This document shows, piece after piece, positions 7,098-14,249 of a stretch of DNA of 18,746 nt. Within the stretch, counting starts at the first letter, position 1, and every line of letters begins with the position of its first letter. The position numbers and the translations under genes are program-made. The notes under the pieces are model-generated. The model was not told the origin of the DNA, did not search any database, and saw only the letters and a list, made by a program, of their open reading frames with translations. Origin of the DNA: Salegentibacter sp. (GTDB lineage: Bacteria > Bacteroidota > Bacteroidia > Flavobacteriales > Flavobacteriaceae); assembly GCA_024635815.1 (NCBI GenBank), contig JAGXIG010000010.1, forward strand, positions 1 to 18,746. Direction: 5' to 3'.

Positions 7098-8000
7098 ATG
7101 GTGAAATTCAACTCTTGGATTAGCGCTGCCAGGTTAAGGACCTTACCATTATCGGTTTCAGGAATTATTGTAGGAACTACAATTGCCGTAGCAGAAGGTT
7201 TTTTCAGTGTTATTATTTTTAGTCTGGCACTGGCCACTACTTTGGGCTTACAGGTGCTTTCAAATTTTGCCAACGATTATGGAGATGGTGTAAAAGGAAC
7301 GGATAATGAAGATAGAGTAGGGCCTCAACGTGTCATCCAGAGCGGACTTATCTCCCAAAAGGAAATGCTTCAGGGTATTATTATTACTGCAATGGTAACT
7401 TTACTTTTTGCCATTTTACTTATTTATGTGGCTTTCGGAAGGGAGAATTTAGGTTATGCCTTATTTTTTTTCCTGCTGGGTGTTGGGGCAATTGCCGCAG
7501 CCATTAAATATACCGTCGGAAAATCGGCTTATGGTTATCGGGGCTTGGGTGATGTTTTTGTCTTTATTTTTTTCGGAGTGGTAGCAGTTTATGGTTCTTA
7601 TTTTTTATATGCACATCAGTGGAATTGGTTAGTACTGCTTCCCGCCTTCAGTATTGGTTTTTTAAGTATGGGGGTGCTAAATCTTAATAATATGCGGGAC
7701 CGGATTTCCGACGAAAAAGCGAGTAAAAATACTTTGGTAGTGAAATTGGGAGCCAAAAACGCTAAGAACTATCATTATTCGCTCATTTTAGGAGCAATAC
7801 TTTGTCTGGTTTTATTCACGGTTTTAACGCTAGAGAGTATTAATGATTTTCTTTATATCCCTGCTTTAATTCCCTTGATTCTTCACCTCAAAAGAGTGGT
7901 TGAAAATGAAAATGCCACTTTACTCGATCCTGAACTTAAAATTTTAGCGCTTTCTACTTTTGCCACGGCATTACTTTTTGGTTTCGGCCAGGTCTGGTAG
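7098..8000 (+). CDS. menA: 1,4-dihydroxy-2-naphthoate polyprenyltransferase
   Basis: A 300-residue integral membrane UbiA-superfamily prenyltransferase that attaches the polyprenyl tail to 1,4-dihydroxy-2-naphthoate, giving demethylmenaquinone. The first aspartate-rich motif is NDYGDGVKGTD (59-69), followed by RVGPQRVIQSG. The second, NMRDRISDEKASKNTLVVKLG, has Asp201 and Asp205; both bind the Mg-diphosphate of the prenyl donor. About eight hydrophobic segments are visible, including about 15-32, 35-57, 92-113, 118-137, 152-172, 175-192 and 222-240. The N-terminal WISAARLRTLPLS is the usual MenA opening. It starts 4 bases after holA and is likely co-transcribed with it. An 84-base gap with a possible promoter follows before the UPF0173 gene. 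Confidence 0.95.
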   Translation: MVKFNSWISAARLRTLPLSVSGIIVGTTIAVAEGFFSVIIFSLALATTLGLQVLSNFANDYGDGVKGTDNEDRVGPQRVIQSGLISQKEMLQGIIITAMVTLLFAILLIYVAFGRENLGYALFFFLLGVGAIAAAIKYTVGKSAYGYRGLGDVFVFIFFGVVAVYGSYFLYAHQWNWLVLLPAFSIGFLSMGVLNLNNMRDRISDEKASKNTLVVKLGAKNAKNYHYSLILGAILCLVLFTVLTLESINDFLYIPALIPLILHLKRVVENENATLLDPELKILALSTFATALLFGFGQVW

Positions 8001-8017
8001 GAAGTTTAACAAAATTA

Positions 8018-8025
8018 TATATTTG
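8018..8025 (+). promoter_or_regulatory. Possible -7 promoter box (TATATTTG) for the UPF0173-menC part of the cluster
   Basis: TATATTTG fits TAnnTTTG and lies in the 84-base gap after menA, 59 bases before the next ATG. No clear TTG is present at the -33 position. It suggests that the distal genes may have an internal promoter besides read-through from holA-menA. Confidence 0.4.
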
Positions 8026-8084
8026 AGCGTTTCCAACTTTTTTTAGCGAATTCTTAAATTAGGGCGAACCATAAAAATTAAGTT

Positions 8085-8765
8085 ATGAAAATCACGTATT
8101 ACGGGCAGAGTTGTTTCGGAATTAAAATTGAAGATATTAATGTTTTGGTAGATCCATTTATCACCGGAAATGACCTCGCGAAAGATAAGATTAATATTAA
8201 AGATTTAAAAGCCGATTATATTTTACTAACCCACGCGCACCAGGATCATACTTTAGATGCTGAAGAAATTGCCAAAAACACCGGGGCAGTAATTGTGAGT
8301 AATTTTGAAATCGCCACACATTACGAGGAAAAAGGCATTGAAGTGCATCCTATGAACCACGGTGGAAGCTGGGATTTTGAGTTCGGAAAAGTGAAATACG
8401 TAAACGCAATCCATTCAAGTTCTTTTCCTGATGGAAAATATGGGGGGCAACCAGGCGGATTTGTGATTGAAGGGGAGCACAAAAATATCTATATTGCCGG
8501 CGATACCGCCCTCACTATGGATATGAAATTGATTCCGCAGCGCACTACTTTAGATCTTGCAATTCTACCAATTGGTGACAATTTTACTATGGGTGTGGAA
8601 GATGCAATAGTAGCTAGCGATTTTGTGGAATGCGACAAGGTTTTGGGTTGCCATTATGATACTTTTGGCTATATTGAAATAGACCACGAAGAAGCAAAAA
8701 GAAAGTTCTTTGATGAAGGGAAAGACCTTATGCTTCTTGAAATAGGGGAGAGCCTGGAACTATAG
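8085..8765 (+). CDS. UPF0173 family metal-dependent hydrolase (metallo-beta-lactamase fold)
   Basis: A 226-residue cytoplasmic protein of the UPF0173/YtkL family with the metallo-beta-lactamase fold. The metal motif THAHQDH has His50, His52, Asp54 and His55. Further ligands are plausible at GDTALT (Asp140) and GCHYDTFG (His190), so a two-metal site looks complete. The opening KITYYGQSCFGIKIEDINVLVDPFI is the characteristic start of this family. The family is widespread, but its substrate is not established. Here it lies between menA and menC, 28 bases before menC, in the same direction. That spacing invites a link to quinone precursor chemistry (for instance thioester hydrolysis), but nothing in the sequence proves it. 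Length is normal. Confidence 0.9.
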   Translation: MKITYYGQSCFGIKIEDINVLVDPFITGNDLAKDKINIKDLKADYILLTHAHQDHTLDAEEIAKNTGAVIVSNFEIATHYEEKGIEVHPMNHGGSWDFEFGKVKYVNAIHSSSFPDGKYGGQPGGFVIEGEHKNIYIAGDTALTMDMKLIPQRTTLDLAILPIGDNFTMGVEDAIVASDFVECDKVLGCHYDTFGYIEIDHEEAKRKFFDEGKDLMLLEIGESLEL

Positions 8766-8793
8766 TTTTGGCTTGCTCCCACAATAAAAATAT

Positions 8794-9828
8794 ATGCAGG
8801 CAGATTATAAAAAGTATATCTTAAATTTTAAACGCCCTAGCGGAACTTCGCGGGGCGTTCTTACTACCAAAGAAACCTGGTTTTTAAAAATCACCGATGG
8901 CGATAAAGTTGGTTACGGTGAATGCGGTATTCTTAGAAGTCTGAGTATGGACGATCGGCCAGATTATGAAGAGAAGTTGCAATGGGTTTGCAACAATATC
9001 AATTTGGGTGAAACTATGCTCTGGGAAGAATTAAAGGAGTTTCCTAGTATTCAAATGGGGATAGAAATGGCTTTTAGGTCTTTCAATGCCAAAAATCCTT
9101 TTGAAATATTTCCTTCTGAATTTACTGAAGGAAAAGCTTCAATTCCAATCAACGGACTTATTTGGATGGGAGAAAAAGAATATATGAAATCCCAGATTCA
9201 GGAGAAAATTAAAGCCGGTTTTGACTGTATTAAAATGAAGATTGGTGCCATAGATTTTGAAACCGAACTGGAACTTTTAAAATATATCAGATCTGAATTT
9301 TCTTCAGCAGAAATAGAATTACGAGTAGATGCTAACGGTGCTTTTAAACCTGATGAAGCTTTGGGAAAGCTGAAGCGATTAAGTGAATTTCAATTACATA
9401 GTATTGAACAACCTATAAAACAGGGGCAGTTGGAGGTAATGGCGAATTTATGCCGGGAAACTCCGCTGCCAATTGCTTTAGATGAAGAACTAATTGGCGT
9501 TTTTGATGTAACGAAAAAGCAGGAATTATTACAAACAATCAGGCCTCAATATATTATTTTAAAACCGAGTTTAATTGGTGGTTTTAAAGGCACGCAAGAA
9601 TGGATAGACCTTGCCGAAGAAAAAAATATTGGTTGGTGGATTACCAGTGCTTTGGAAAGTAATGTCGGATTAAATGCAATTTCACAATTTACTTTTATCA
9701 AAAACAGTAAAATGCTGCAGGGGCTGGGTACCGGAAGCCTTTATACCAATAATATAGAGAGTCCTTTGGAAGTTAAAAAGGGTAATATTGAATATAATCC
9801 AGCCAAACGTTGGGAATTTAATTTTTAG
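8794..9828 (+). CDS. menC: o-Succinylbenzoate synthase
   Basis: A 344-residue enolase-superfamily enzyme that dehydrates SHCHC to o-succinylbenzoate in menaquinone synthesis. The N-terminal capping domain runs to about 105. The barrel carries the K-x-K pair in CIKMKIG (Lys147, Lys149), the three metal ligands Asp179 (RVDANGAF), Glu205 (SIEQPI) and Asp230 (ALDEEL), and the second acid-base Lys257 (ILKPSLIGG). The end GTGSLYTNNIESPLEV is typical of Bacteroidota MenC. The superfamily also contains dipeptide epimerases, but position between menA and menE settles the assignment. The downstream CPBP gene begins 3 bases after the stop, so the two are tightly coupled. Confidence 0.94.
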   Translation: MQADYKKYILNFKRPSGTSRGVLTTKETWFLKITDGDKVGYGECGILRSLSMDDRPDYEEKLQWVCNNINLGETMLWEELKEFPSIQMGIEMAFRSFNAKNPFEIFPSEFTEGKASIPINGLIWMGEKEYMKSQIQEKIKAGFDCIKMKIGAIDFETELELLKYIRSEFSSAEIELRVDANGAFKPDEALGKLKRLSEFQLHSIEQPIKQGQLEVMANLCRETPLPIALDEELIGVFDVTKKQELLQTIRPQYIILKPSLIGGFKGTQEWIDLAEEKNIGWWITSALESNVGLNAISQFTFIKNSKMLQGLGTGSLYTNNIESPLEVKKGNIEYNPAKRWEFNF

Positions 9829-9831
9829 AAA

Positions 9832-10758
9832 ATGTATATAGAAGAAGCTTACAAGGGCAAAACCAATTTCTGGAGGTATCTCATACCTATAGTTTTATTT
9901 TTTGGATTAATGGCACTCAATATGATTGTTATGCAATTTCTTGACCTTGATTTTGAAAAATTGATAAAGGAAGAGATAGCCGCAAAGGGTTCAAATAGGG
10001 TTTTTCTGGAAAACCTAATTCCATTTGTAATCTTTCTGGGTGCTTTATTATTTTGGGTCAAAACCGTGCACAAACAGCCTATAAAAGCACTTACTACTTC
10101 ACGAAAAAAAATGGACTGGGGGAGGGTATTCTTCGCCTTTGGATTAGGTGTAATATTTTTGAGTGCTTCAATTTTAATTGATTATTACATATCTCCTGAA
10201 GATTACTTATGGAATTTTAATTTAGATAAATTCCTAATTTTAGCAGCTATTACTGTTTTATTAATTCCTTTACAGATTGGTTTTGAGGAATATTTTTTTC
10301 GCGGATATTTAATGCAGGGATTTGGAGTTTTAGCAGGTAATAGATGGGTTCCTTTAATTGTTACTTCAGTTGTTTTTGGAGGGTTGCATTATTTTAATCC
10401 AGAAGTCTCGAAAATGGGAGATATTGTAATGATAAGCTATATAGGAATGGGGTTTGTTTTTGGTATAATGACCTTAATGGATGAAGGACTGGAACTGGCG
10501 CTTGGCTTACACGCAGCTAATAATATGATAGTAGCTTTGCTGGTAACTGCAGACTGGACAGCGTTTCAAACTGAATCTGTATTTAAGGATATTTCTGAAC
10601 CTACTGCCGGCTGGGGGGAAATACTTATCCCACTTTTAATATTTTACCCAATCTTATTATTTATTATGGCTAAAAAATATGGATGGAGCGACTGGAAAAA
10701 TAAACTCTTCGGAAAAGTGCAAAAGCCTGAAACCATAAAACTTTCAGAAGAAAGTTAA
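9832..10758 (+). CDS. CPBP-family intramembrane glutamic endopeptidase (CAAX/Abi type)
   Basis: A 308-residue multi-pass membrane protein of the CPBP (CAAX protease and bacteriocin-processing) family. All the conserved motifs are present: EEYFFR with Glu152, Glu153 and Arg157; FGGLHYF with His186; and HAANN with His227 and Asn231. Together these form the glutamate active site inside the membrane. About eight hydrophobic segments are visible, including about 15-38, 61-79, 98-118, 132-150, 174-190, 200-220, 226-243 and 264-282. The substrate is unknown; relatives cleave prenylated or membrane peptides, and some are bacteriocin-immunity proteins. It sits 3 bases after menC and 61 bases before menE. 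The surrounding prenyl-lipid genes make a membrane-quality or prenyl-related role imaginable, but that is inference only. Confidence 0.9.
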   Translation: MYIEEAYKGKTNFWRYLIPIVLFFGLMALNMIVMQFLDLDFEKLIKEEIAAKGSNRVFLENLIPFVIFLGALLFWVKTVHKQPIKALTTSRKKMDWGRVFFAFGLGVIFLSASILIDYYISPEDYLWNFNLDKFLILAAITVLLIPLQIGFEEYFFRGYLMQGFGVLAGNRWVPLIVTSVVFGGLHYFNPEVSKMGDIVMISYIGMGFVFGIMTLMDEGLELALGLHAANNMIVALLVTADWTAFQTESVFKDISEPTAGWGEILIPLLIFYPILLFIMAKKYGWSDWKNKLFGKVQKPETIKLSEES

Positions 10759-10819
10759 ATTAATCATTACATTTTACTAACTTTCAGTATAGAGAAATGT
10801 AACATATTTGGTTTTAAAT

Positions 10820-11917
10820 ATGGCAGATAAGTATAAAGTACCGGAAACCCATCCCGATTTTAGGCTGAATAAACGACATTTCACAAATGCCGAATTACAT
10901 TTAGTTGCCTATAGCTTTATAAAGGAAGGAGAAGCATTTGAAGAGGAAGTAGGAAGTTTCTTATTGGATTGGATCAAGCCTTCTAAGTATATTGAGGTAA
11001 AAACTTCGGGCTCTACCGGAAATCCAAAAATTATAAGGATCAAAAAGGAGCATATGATCAATTCGGCCATTGCGACTTCGCGTTTCTTTGAGTTGCCCGA
11101 AAAAACAACCGCTTTACTATGTTTACCGGCCACTTATATTGCCGGAAAAATGATGTTGGTACGTGCAATGGTCTTAGGATGGCAATTAGATATGGTTCCT
11201 CCATCATCCAATCCGCTAGACCAGGTTTTTAAACGTTATGATTTCTGTGCGATGACTCCGTTTCAGTTAGATAATTCGGTTGGGCGCTTGCACCTTATAC
11301 AAAAGCTAATTGTTGGAGGTGGCGCTGTTTCTCCAAGACTCCAGAAAATGGTAAAGGAAGTAAGCACCAAAGTTTATGAAACTTATGGGATGACTGAAAC
11401 CGTTACCCATATTGCTGCAAAACGATTAAATCCTTCAAAAAACAAGAAAAAATCAAGGCCATTTAAAGTGCTGCCGAACATTAATATTTCGCAAGATAAA
11501 CGTGGTTGTTTATTGATTAAAGCGCCTAAACTTTCAGATGAAATTATCACTACAAATGATGTGGTAGAAATTCTTACCTACAAGAAATTTATTTGGAAAG
11601 GGAGGTTAGATAACGTAATTAATTCCGGGGGAATAAAACTTCATCCCGAACAAATTGAAAAAAAGCTTTCCAAAATTATAGATCAACGCTTATTTGTAAC
11701 TGCAATGCCAGATGATTCCCTGGGCGAAAAACTGGTGCTGTTTATTGAGAATGAATTTTCAGAGGATCTTCTACACGACTTAGAAAAGGAGATTAGTGAA
11801 TTGAAAAGTCTTGAAAAATATGAGCGGCCCAAAAAAATCTATTTTATTGAAAAATTTGAAGAAACCCATACCGGAAAAATTCACCGGGAGAATACCGTTA
11901 GGAGCAAGGTTAATTAA
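10820..11917 (+). CDS. menE: o-Succinylbenzoate-CoA ligase, short form
   Basis: A 365-residue member of the ANL adenylate-forming family that activates o-succinylbenzoate to its CoA thioester. The nucleotide-binding loop is TSGSTGNPK (62-70), followed by YETYGMTET (core motif A5), GRLDNVINSGG (the hinge to the C-terminal domain) and TGKIHR with catalytic Lys353. It is some 80 residues shorter than E. coli MenE; the N-terminal subdomain before the P-loop is only about 60 residues long, a form I know from other Bacteroidota. I chose the ATG at 10820. An in-frame TTG at 10808 would add only four residues and overlaps a CATATTTG that resembles a -7 box. It ends the plus-strand cluster, facing DoxX. 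Confidence 0.93.
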   Translation: MADKYKVPETHPDFRLNKRHFTNAELHLVAYSFIKEGEAFEEEVGSFLLDWIKPSKYIEVKTSGSTGNPKIIRIKKEHMINSAIATSRFFELPEKTTALLCLPATYIAGKMMLVRAMVLGWQLDMVPPSSNPLDQVFKRYDFCAMTPFQLDNSVGRLHLIQKLIVGGGAVSPRLQKMVKEVSTKVYETYGMTETVTHIAAKRLNPSKNKKKSRPFKVLPNINISQDKRGCLLIKAPKLSDEIITTNDVVEILTYKKFIWKGRLDNVINSGGIKLHPEQIEKKLSKIIDQRLFVTAMPDDSLGEKLVLFIENEFSEDLLHDLEKEISELKSLEKYERPKKIYFIEKFEETHTGKIHRENTVRSKVN

Positions 11918-11998
11918 ATTTATAAACTGATTTCTTCAAGGGATTAAAATCCTTCTATTTCTTAGAATTAGTACCTATTGAACTTTGATGAAGAACAA

Positions 11999-12421
11999 TT
12001 ACTGGTTCATTTTCATAATATAATCTGTAGAATGTTTTCCGGAACCATAAAACAGGAAAAACAAACTTAAAATCAGTACAATACTTGCTTCCAGTAATCT
12101 TCCTGGTTGCATAATTCCTGCAAAGTTAATTAAGATTGCACCAAAAATAATTGGAAGTTGGACGAGTACAGCCCAACGAGTGAGTAATCCAACAGCTATA
12201 AGGATACCACCAATTAAATGGGCAAAGGCTACATAATGTACAGTAATCATCGTACCAGCAAAACCCTGGAGGGGTTCTATGAGTTCGATAAGAGTCTCGG
12301 TTTGAGCAATAAAGTTGATGCCTTTTAAAAAAAGGAAAACACCAAGAGCTACTCTTAAAATGTCGATAAAATAATAAGTGTGCGCATTTGCCCACTTATT
12401 CAGGGATTTTACGCTTATCAT
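11999..12421 (-). CDS. DoxX-family integral membrane protein
   Basis: A 140-residue protein with four hydrophobic helices (about 17-35, 57-80, 83-103 and 108-126). The DoxX pattern shows in LRVALGVFLFLKGINFI near the N-terminus, AHLIGGILIAVGLLTRWAVLVQLPI in the middle, and a C-terminal LLEASIVLILSLFFLFYGSG. Members have been linked to thiosulfate:quinone oxidoreductase and to redox or membrane-stress responses, but most, including this one, have no proven reaction. No cysteine or haem-binding motif is visible. It is convergent with menE (81 bases between stops, no strong terminator seen) and lies downstream of the M1 peptidase, separated by a long hairpin terminator, so it is probably a separate unit. 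Confidence 0.88.
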   Translation of the reverse strand: MISVKSLNKWANAHTYYFIDILRVALGVFLFLKGINFIAQTETLIELIEPLQGFAGTMITVHYVAFAHLIGGILIAVGLLTRWAVLVQLPIIFGAILINFAGIMQPGRLLEASIVLILSLFFLFYGSGKHSTDYIMKMNQ

Positions 12422-12508
12422 AACTATAGTTTTATTTTTTACCTATAATTTACTGAAAATAAACGAACTAAAATTTTAATTATTTGTTATTCTTTCATTT
12501 TTAAATAC

Positions 12509-12578
12509 AAAAAAGTGGCTGAATAAAAGGTAATTCAATTCGTTTTTCCTCAATTTCATTACTTCTTTTACAGCCACT
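12509..12578 (-). terminator. Long hairpin terminator after the M1 peptidase gene
   Basis: The outer arms AGTGGCTG (12514-12521) and CAGCCACT (12571-12578) pair perfectly. They continue, after a 2-base bulge, with TAAAAG / CTTTTA, then GTAAT / ATTAC and AATT / AATT, leaving an 11-base loop. The fold is about 65 bases long. Read on the minus strand, it is followed by five to six T, so it looks like an intrinsic terminator 20 bases past the M1 stop. Its arms are much longer than those of the other terminators here. Confidence 0.7.
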
Positions 12579-12598
12579 CTCTAATTCTAAAGCCTTTT

Positions 12599-14236
12599 TT
12601 ACTTTTTGTAAATGGCTTGAATGTAAAACTCCAGTTCGTTTACTTTTATATCGTTTTGCGCTATGTTTTGCTTTAAATTTTGCCATTCGTTTGTAGGATG
12701 GATTCTTATTTCCTTTTTATTAACAAGAATATCTACCGGCATTTCAAAATTCTCAACATCGGTAACCCAGCGGGCCTGGGTTTTTCCATCTTCTTTTCTG
12801 AATTCCAACCTGGGTAAATCGGAATGTCTTAAATATTGATTAAAAATTGGTTTCAGATTTACCTCGGTAGCTGTATCAAAGAAATTTTCGGTGGTCTCTG
12901 TATCTATAATTCGATGCTTATAGGTTTCAGTGTAATCTTTTAAGGTCTTCCACCATAATTTATCGTCGTCATAAATACTGCGAATTGTATTTAACAAATT
13001 TGCACCTTTAAAATACATGTCTCCGGAACCTTCACTATTAACGCCGTAATCTCCAATAATGGGAGCATTGTTACTCAGGCCACGGCGGGTTCCTTTAAGG
13101 TATTTTAAAGCTTCTTCTTTGCCCCAACGGCATTCAACATACACAGCTTCAGAATAAGAAGTAAAGCCTTCGTGAATCCACATATCGGCGATATCTTTTG
13201 CTGTAATGCTGTTGCCGTACCATTCGTGGCCAGATTCGTGAATTATGATATAATCCCATTTTAGGCCAATTCCGGTTCCGGAAAGGTCATTGCCCAGATA
13301 TCCCATTTTATATTCATTTCCATAGGCTACGGCACTTTGATGCTCCATTCCGAGATAAGGAGTTTCCACCAATTTGAAGCCGTCTTCGACAAAGGGATAT
13401 TTCCCGAATTTTTCATAGAAGCAATCCATCATTGGTTTAACTTCTTTAAACTGTTCTTTGGCTTTTTCAAGGTTGTAGGGCAGCACGTAATAATCTAATT
13501 CCAGATTTTCGTAAGAATCCGAGAAATGTTCATAGTTTGCAATATTGATCATCACGTTATAATTGTTGATAGGATTTACGGTTTTCCAGCTCCATTCTGT
13601 AAAGCCATTACCTAAATCTTTTTCTCCTAAAAACTGTCCGTTAGAGACGTTCATTAATCCGTTTGGCACTGCAATATCTAACTGAACCTCTTCCGGCTCG
13701 TCACTTTGGTGATCTTTATTGGGGTACCAAAGGCTTGCTCCGGTTCCTTGAACGGCAACTCCAATCCAAGGGTCGCCATTATCATCTTCATCCCACACAA
13801 AACCGCCATCCCAGGGCGCATTTCTTGCAACAATAGGTTCTCCGGAATAATAAAATTGAATTTCTCCTTTCTCATCTGCCTTTACCGGTTCATCTAATTC
13901 GATAAAAACTGCATTGTGTTTGCGTTTATAAGCTAAAACTTCAGCATTCTGTAGTATAGAATCGACTTTCATATTTTCAAATAGATCTATTTGAATAGTA
14001 GAAAGGTCTTCTTCAGCATTAAAATTAATAGTGTTCGACCCTGAAATAAACTGCTTTTCAGGTTCCACCTTGAGTTTTAAATGATATTTCTGAACATCAA
14101 AAGCTCGTTCTGGTCTTAGCGAGCCTCTAAGTGAATCGGCTTTGGTATATTTTCCTTCTTTATTGCTTAAAACCTGGGCGCAGGAAATGTTGGATGCTGC
14201 AATAAAAAAAGCAAGTATTGAAATTATTTTCTTCAT
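12599..14236 (-). CDS. Secreted M1-family zinc metallopeptidase, short form
   Basis: A 545-residue aminopeptidase-type enzyme. Residues 1-20 (MKKIISILAFFIAASNISCA) are a signal peptide. A Cys at 19 is present, but Asn at -3 is poor for a lipobox, so cleavage after SCA by signal peptidase I is the likelier reading. An N-terminal beta saddle (about 30-230) precedes the thermolysin-like domain, with the exopeptidase motif GMEH (296-299), the zinc site HESGH (333-337) and the third ligand Glu356 in WIHEGF, exactly 18 residues after the second His. The chain stops soon after the catalytic domain and lacks the large helical C-terminal domain of PepN or ERAP1, as in many Bacteroidota homologues. It probably trims peptides in the periplasm or outside the cell. 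It follows the carboxylase gene by 13 bases, so co-transcription is likely. Confidence 0.92.
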   Translation of the reverse strand: MKKIISILAFFIAASNISCAQVLSNKEGKYTKADSLRGSLRPERAFDVQKYHLKLKVEPEKQFISGSNTINFNAEEDLSTIQIDLFENMKVDSILQNAEVLAYKRKHNAVFIELDEPVKADEKGEIQFYYSGEPIVARNAPWDGGFVWDEDDNGDPWIGVAVQGTGASLWYPNKDHQSDEPEEVQLDIAVPNGLMNVSNGQFLGEKDLGNGFTEWSWKTVNPINNYNVMINIANYEHFSDSYENLELDYYVLPYNLEKAKEQFKEVKPMMDCFYEKFGKYPFVEDGFKLVETPYLGMEHQSAVAYGNEYKMGYLGNDLSGTGIGLKWDYIIIHESGHEWYGNSITAKDIADMWIHEGFTSYSEAVYVECRWGKEEALKYLKGTRRGLSNNAPIIGDYGVNSEGSGDMYFKGANLLNTIRSIYDDDKLWWKTLKDYTETYKHRIIDTETTENFFDTATEVNLKPIFNQYLRHSDLPRLEFRKEDGKTQARWVTDVENFEMPVDILVNKKEIRIHPTNEWQNLKQNIAQNDIKVNELEFYIQAIYKK

Positions 14237-14249
14237 ATTTATTTTAAAA

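Noticed and set aside
9832..10758. Abortive-infection or bacteriocin-immunity system based on the Abi/CPBP domain
   Set aside because: The context is a menaquinone operon, with no toxin, peptide precursor or phage-defence partner, so the domain name alone is not evidence.
10808..10819. TTG start for menE, four codons upstream of the chosen ATG
   Set aside because: The ATG at 10820 is a better codon, and the TTG is part of a CATATTTG that resembles a -7 box. The TTG at 16038 was rejected for the same reasons in favour of ATG 16056.
11918..11998. Possible terminator GGATT-AA-AATCC between menE and DoxX
   Set aside because: The 5-bp AT-rich stem has no T tract; too weak to annotate.
12501..12686. 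A 61-codon minus-strand frame covering the end of the M1 gene and the hairpin
   Set aside because: It overlaps the M1 3' end in another frame and ends in the terminator hairpin; the Lys-rich translation has no recognisable domain. The hairpin explains the sequence better.
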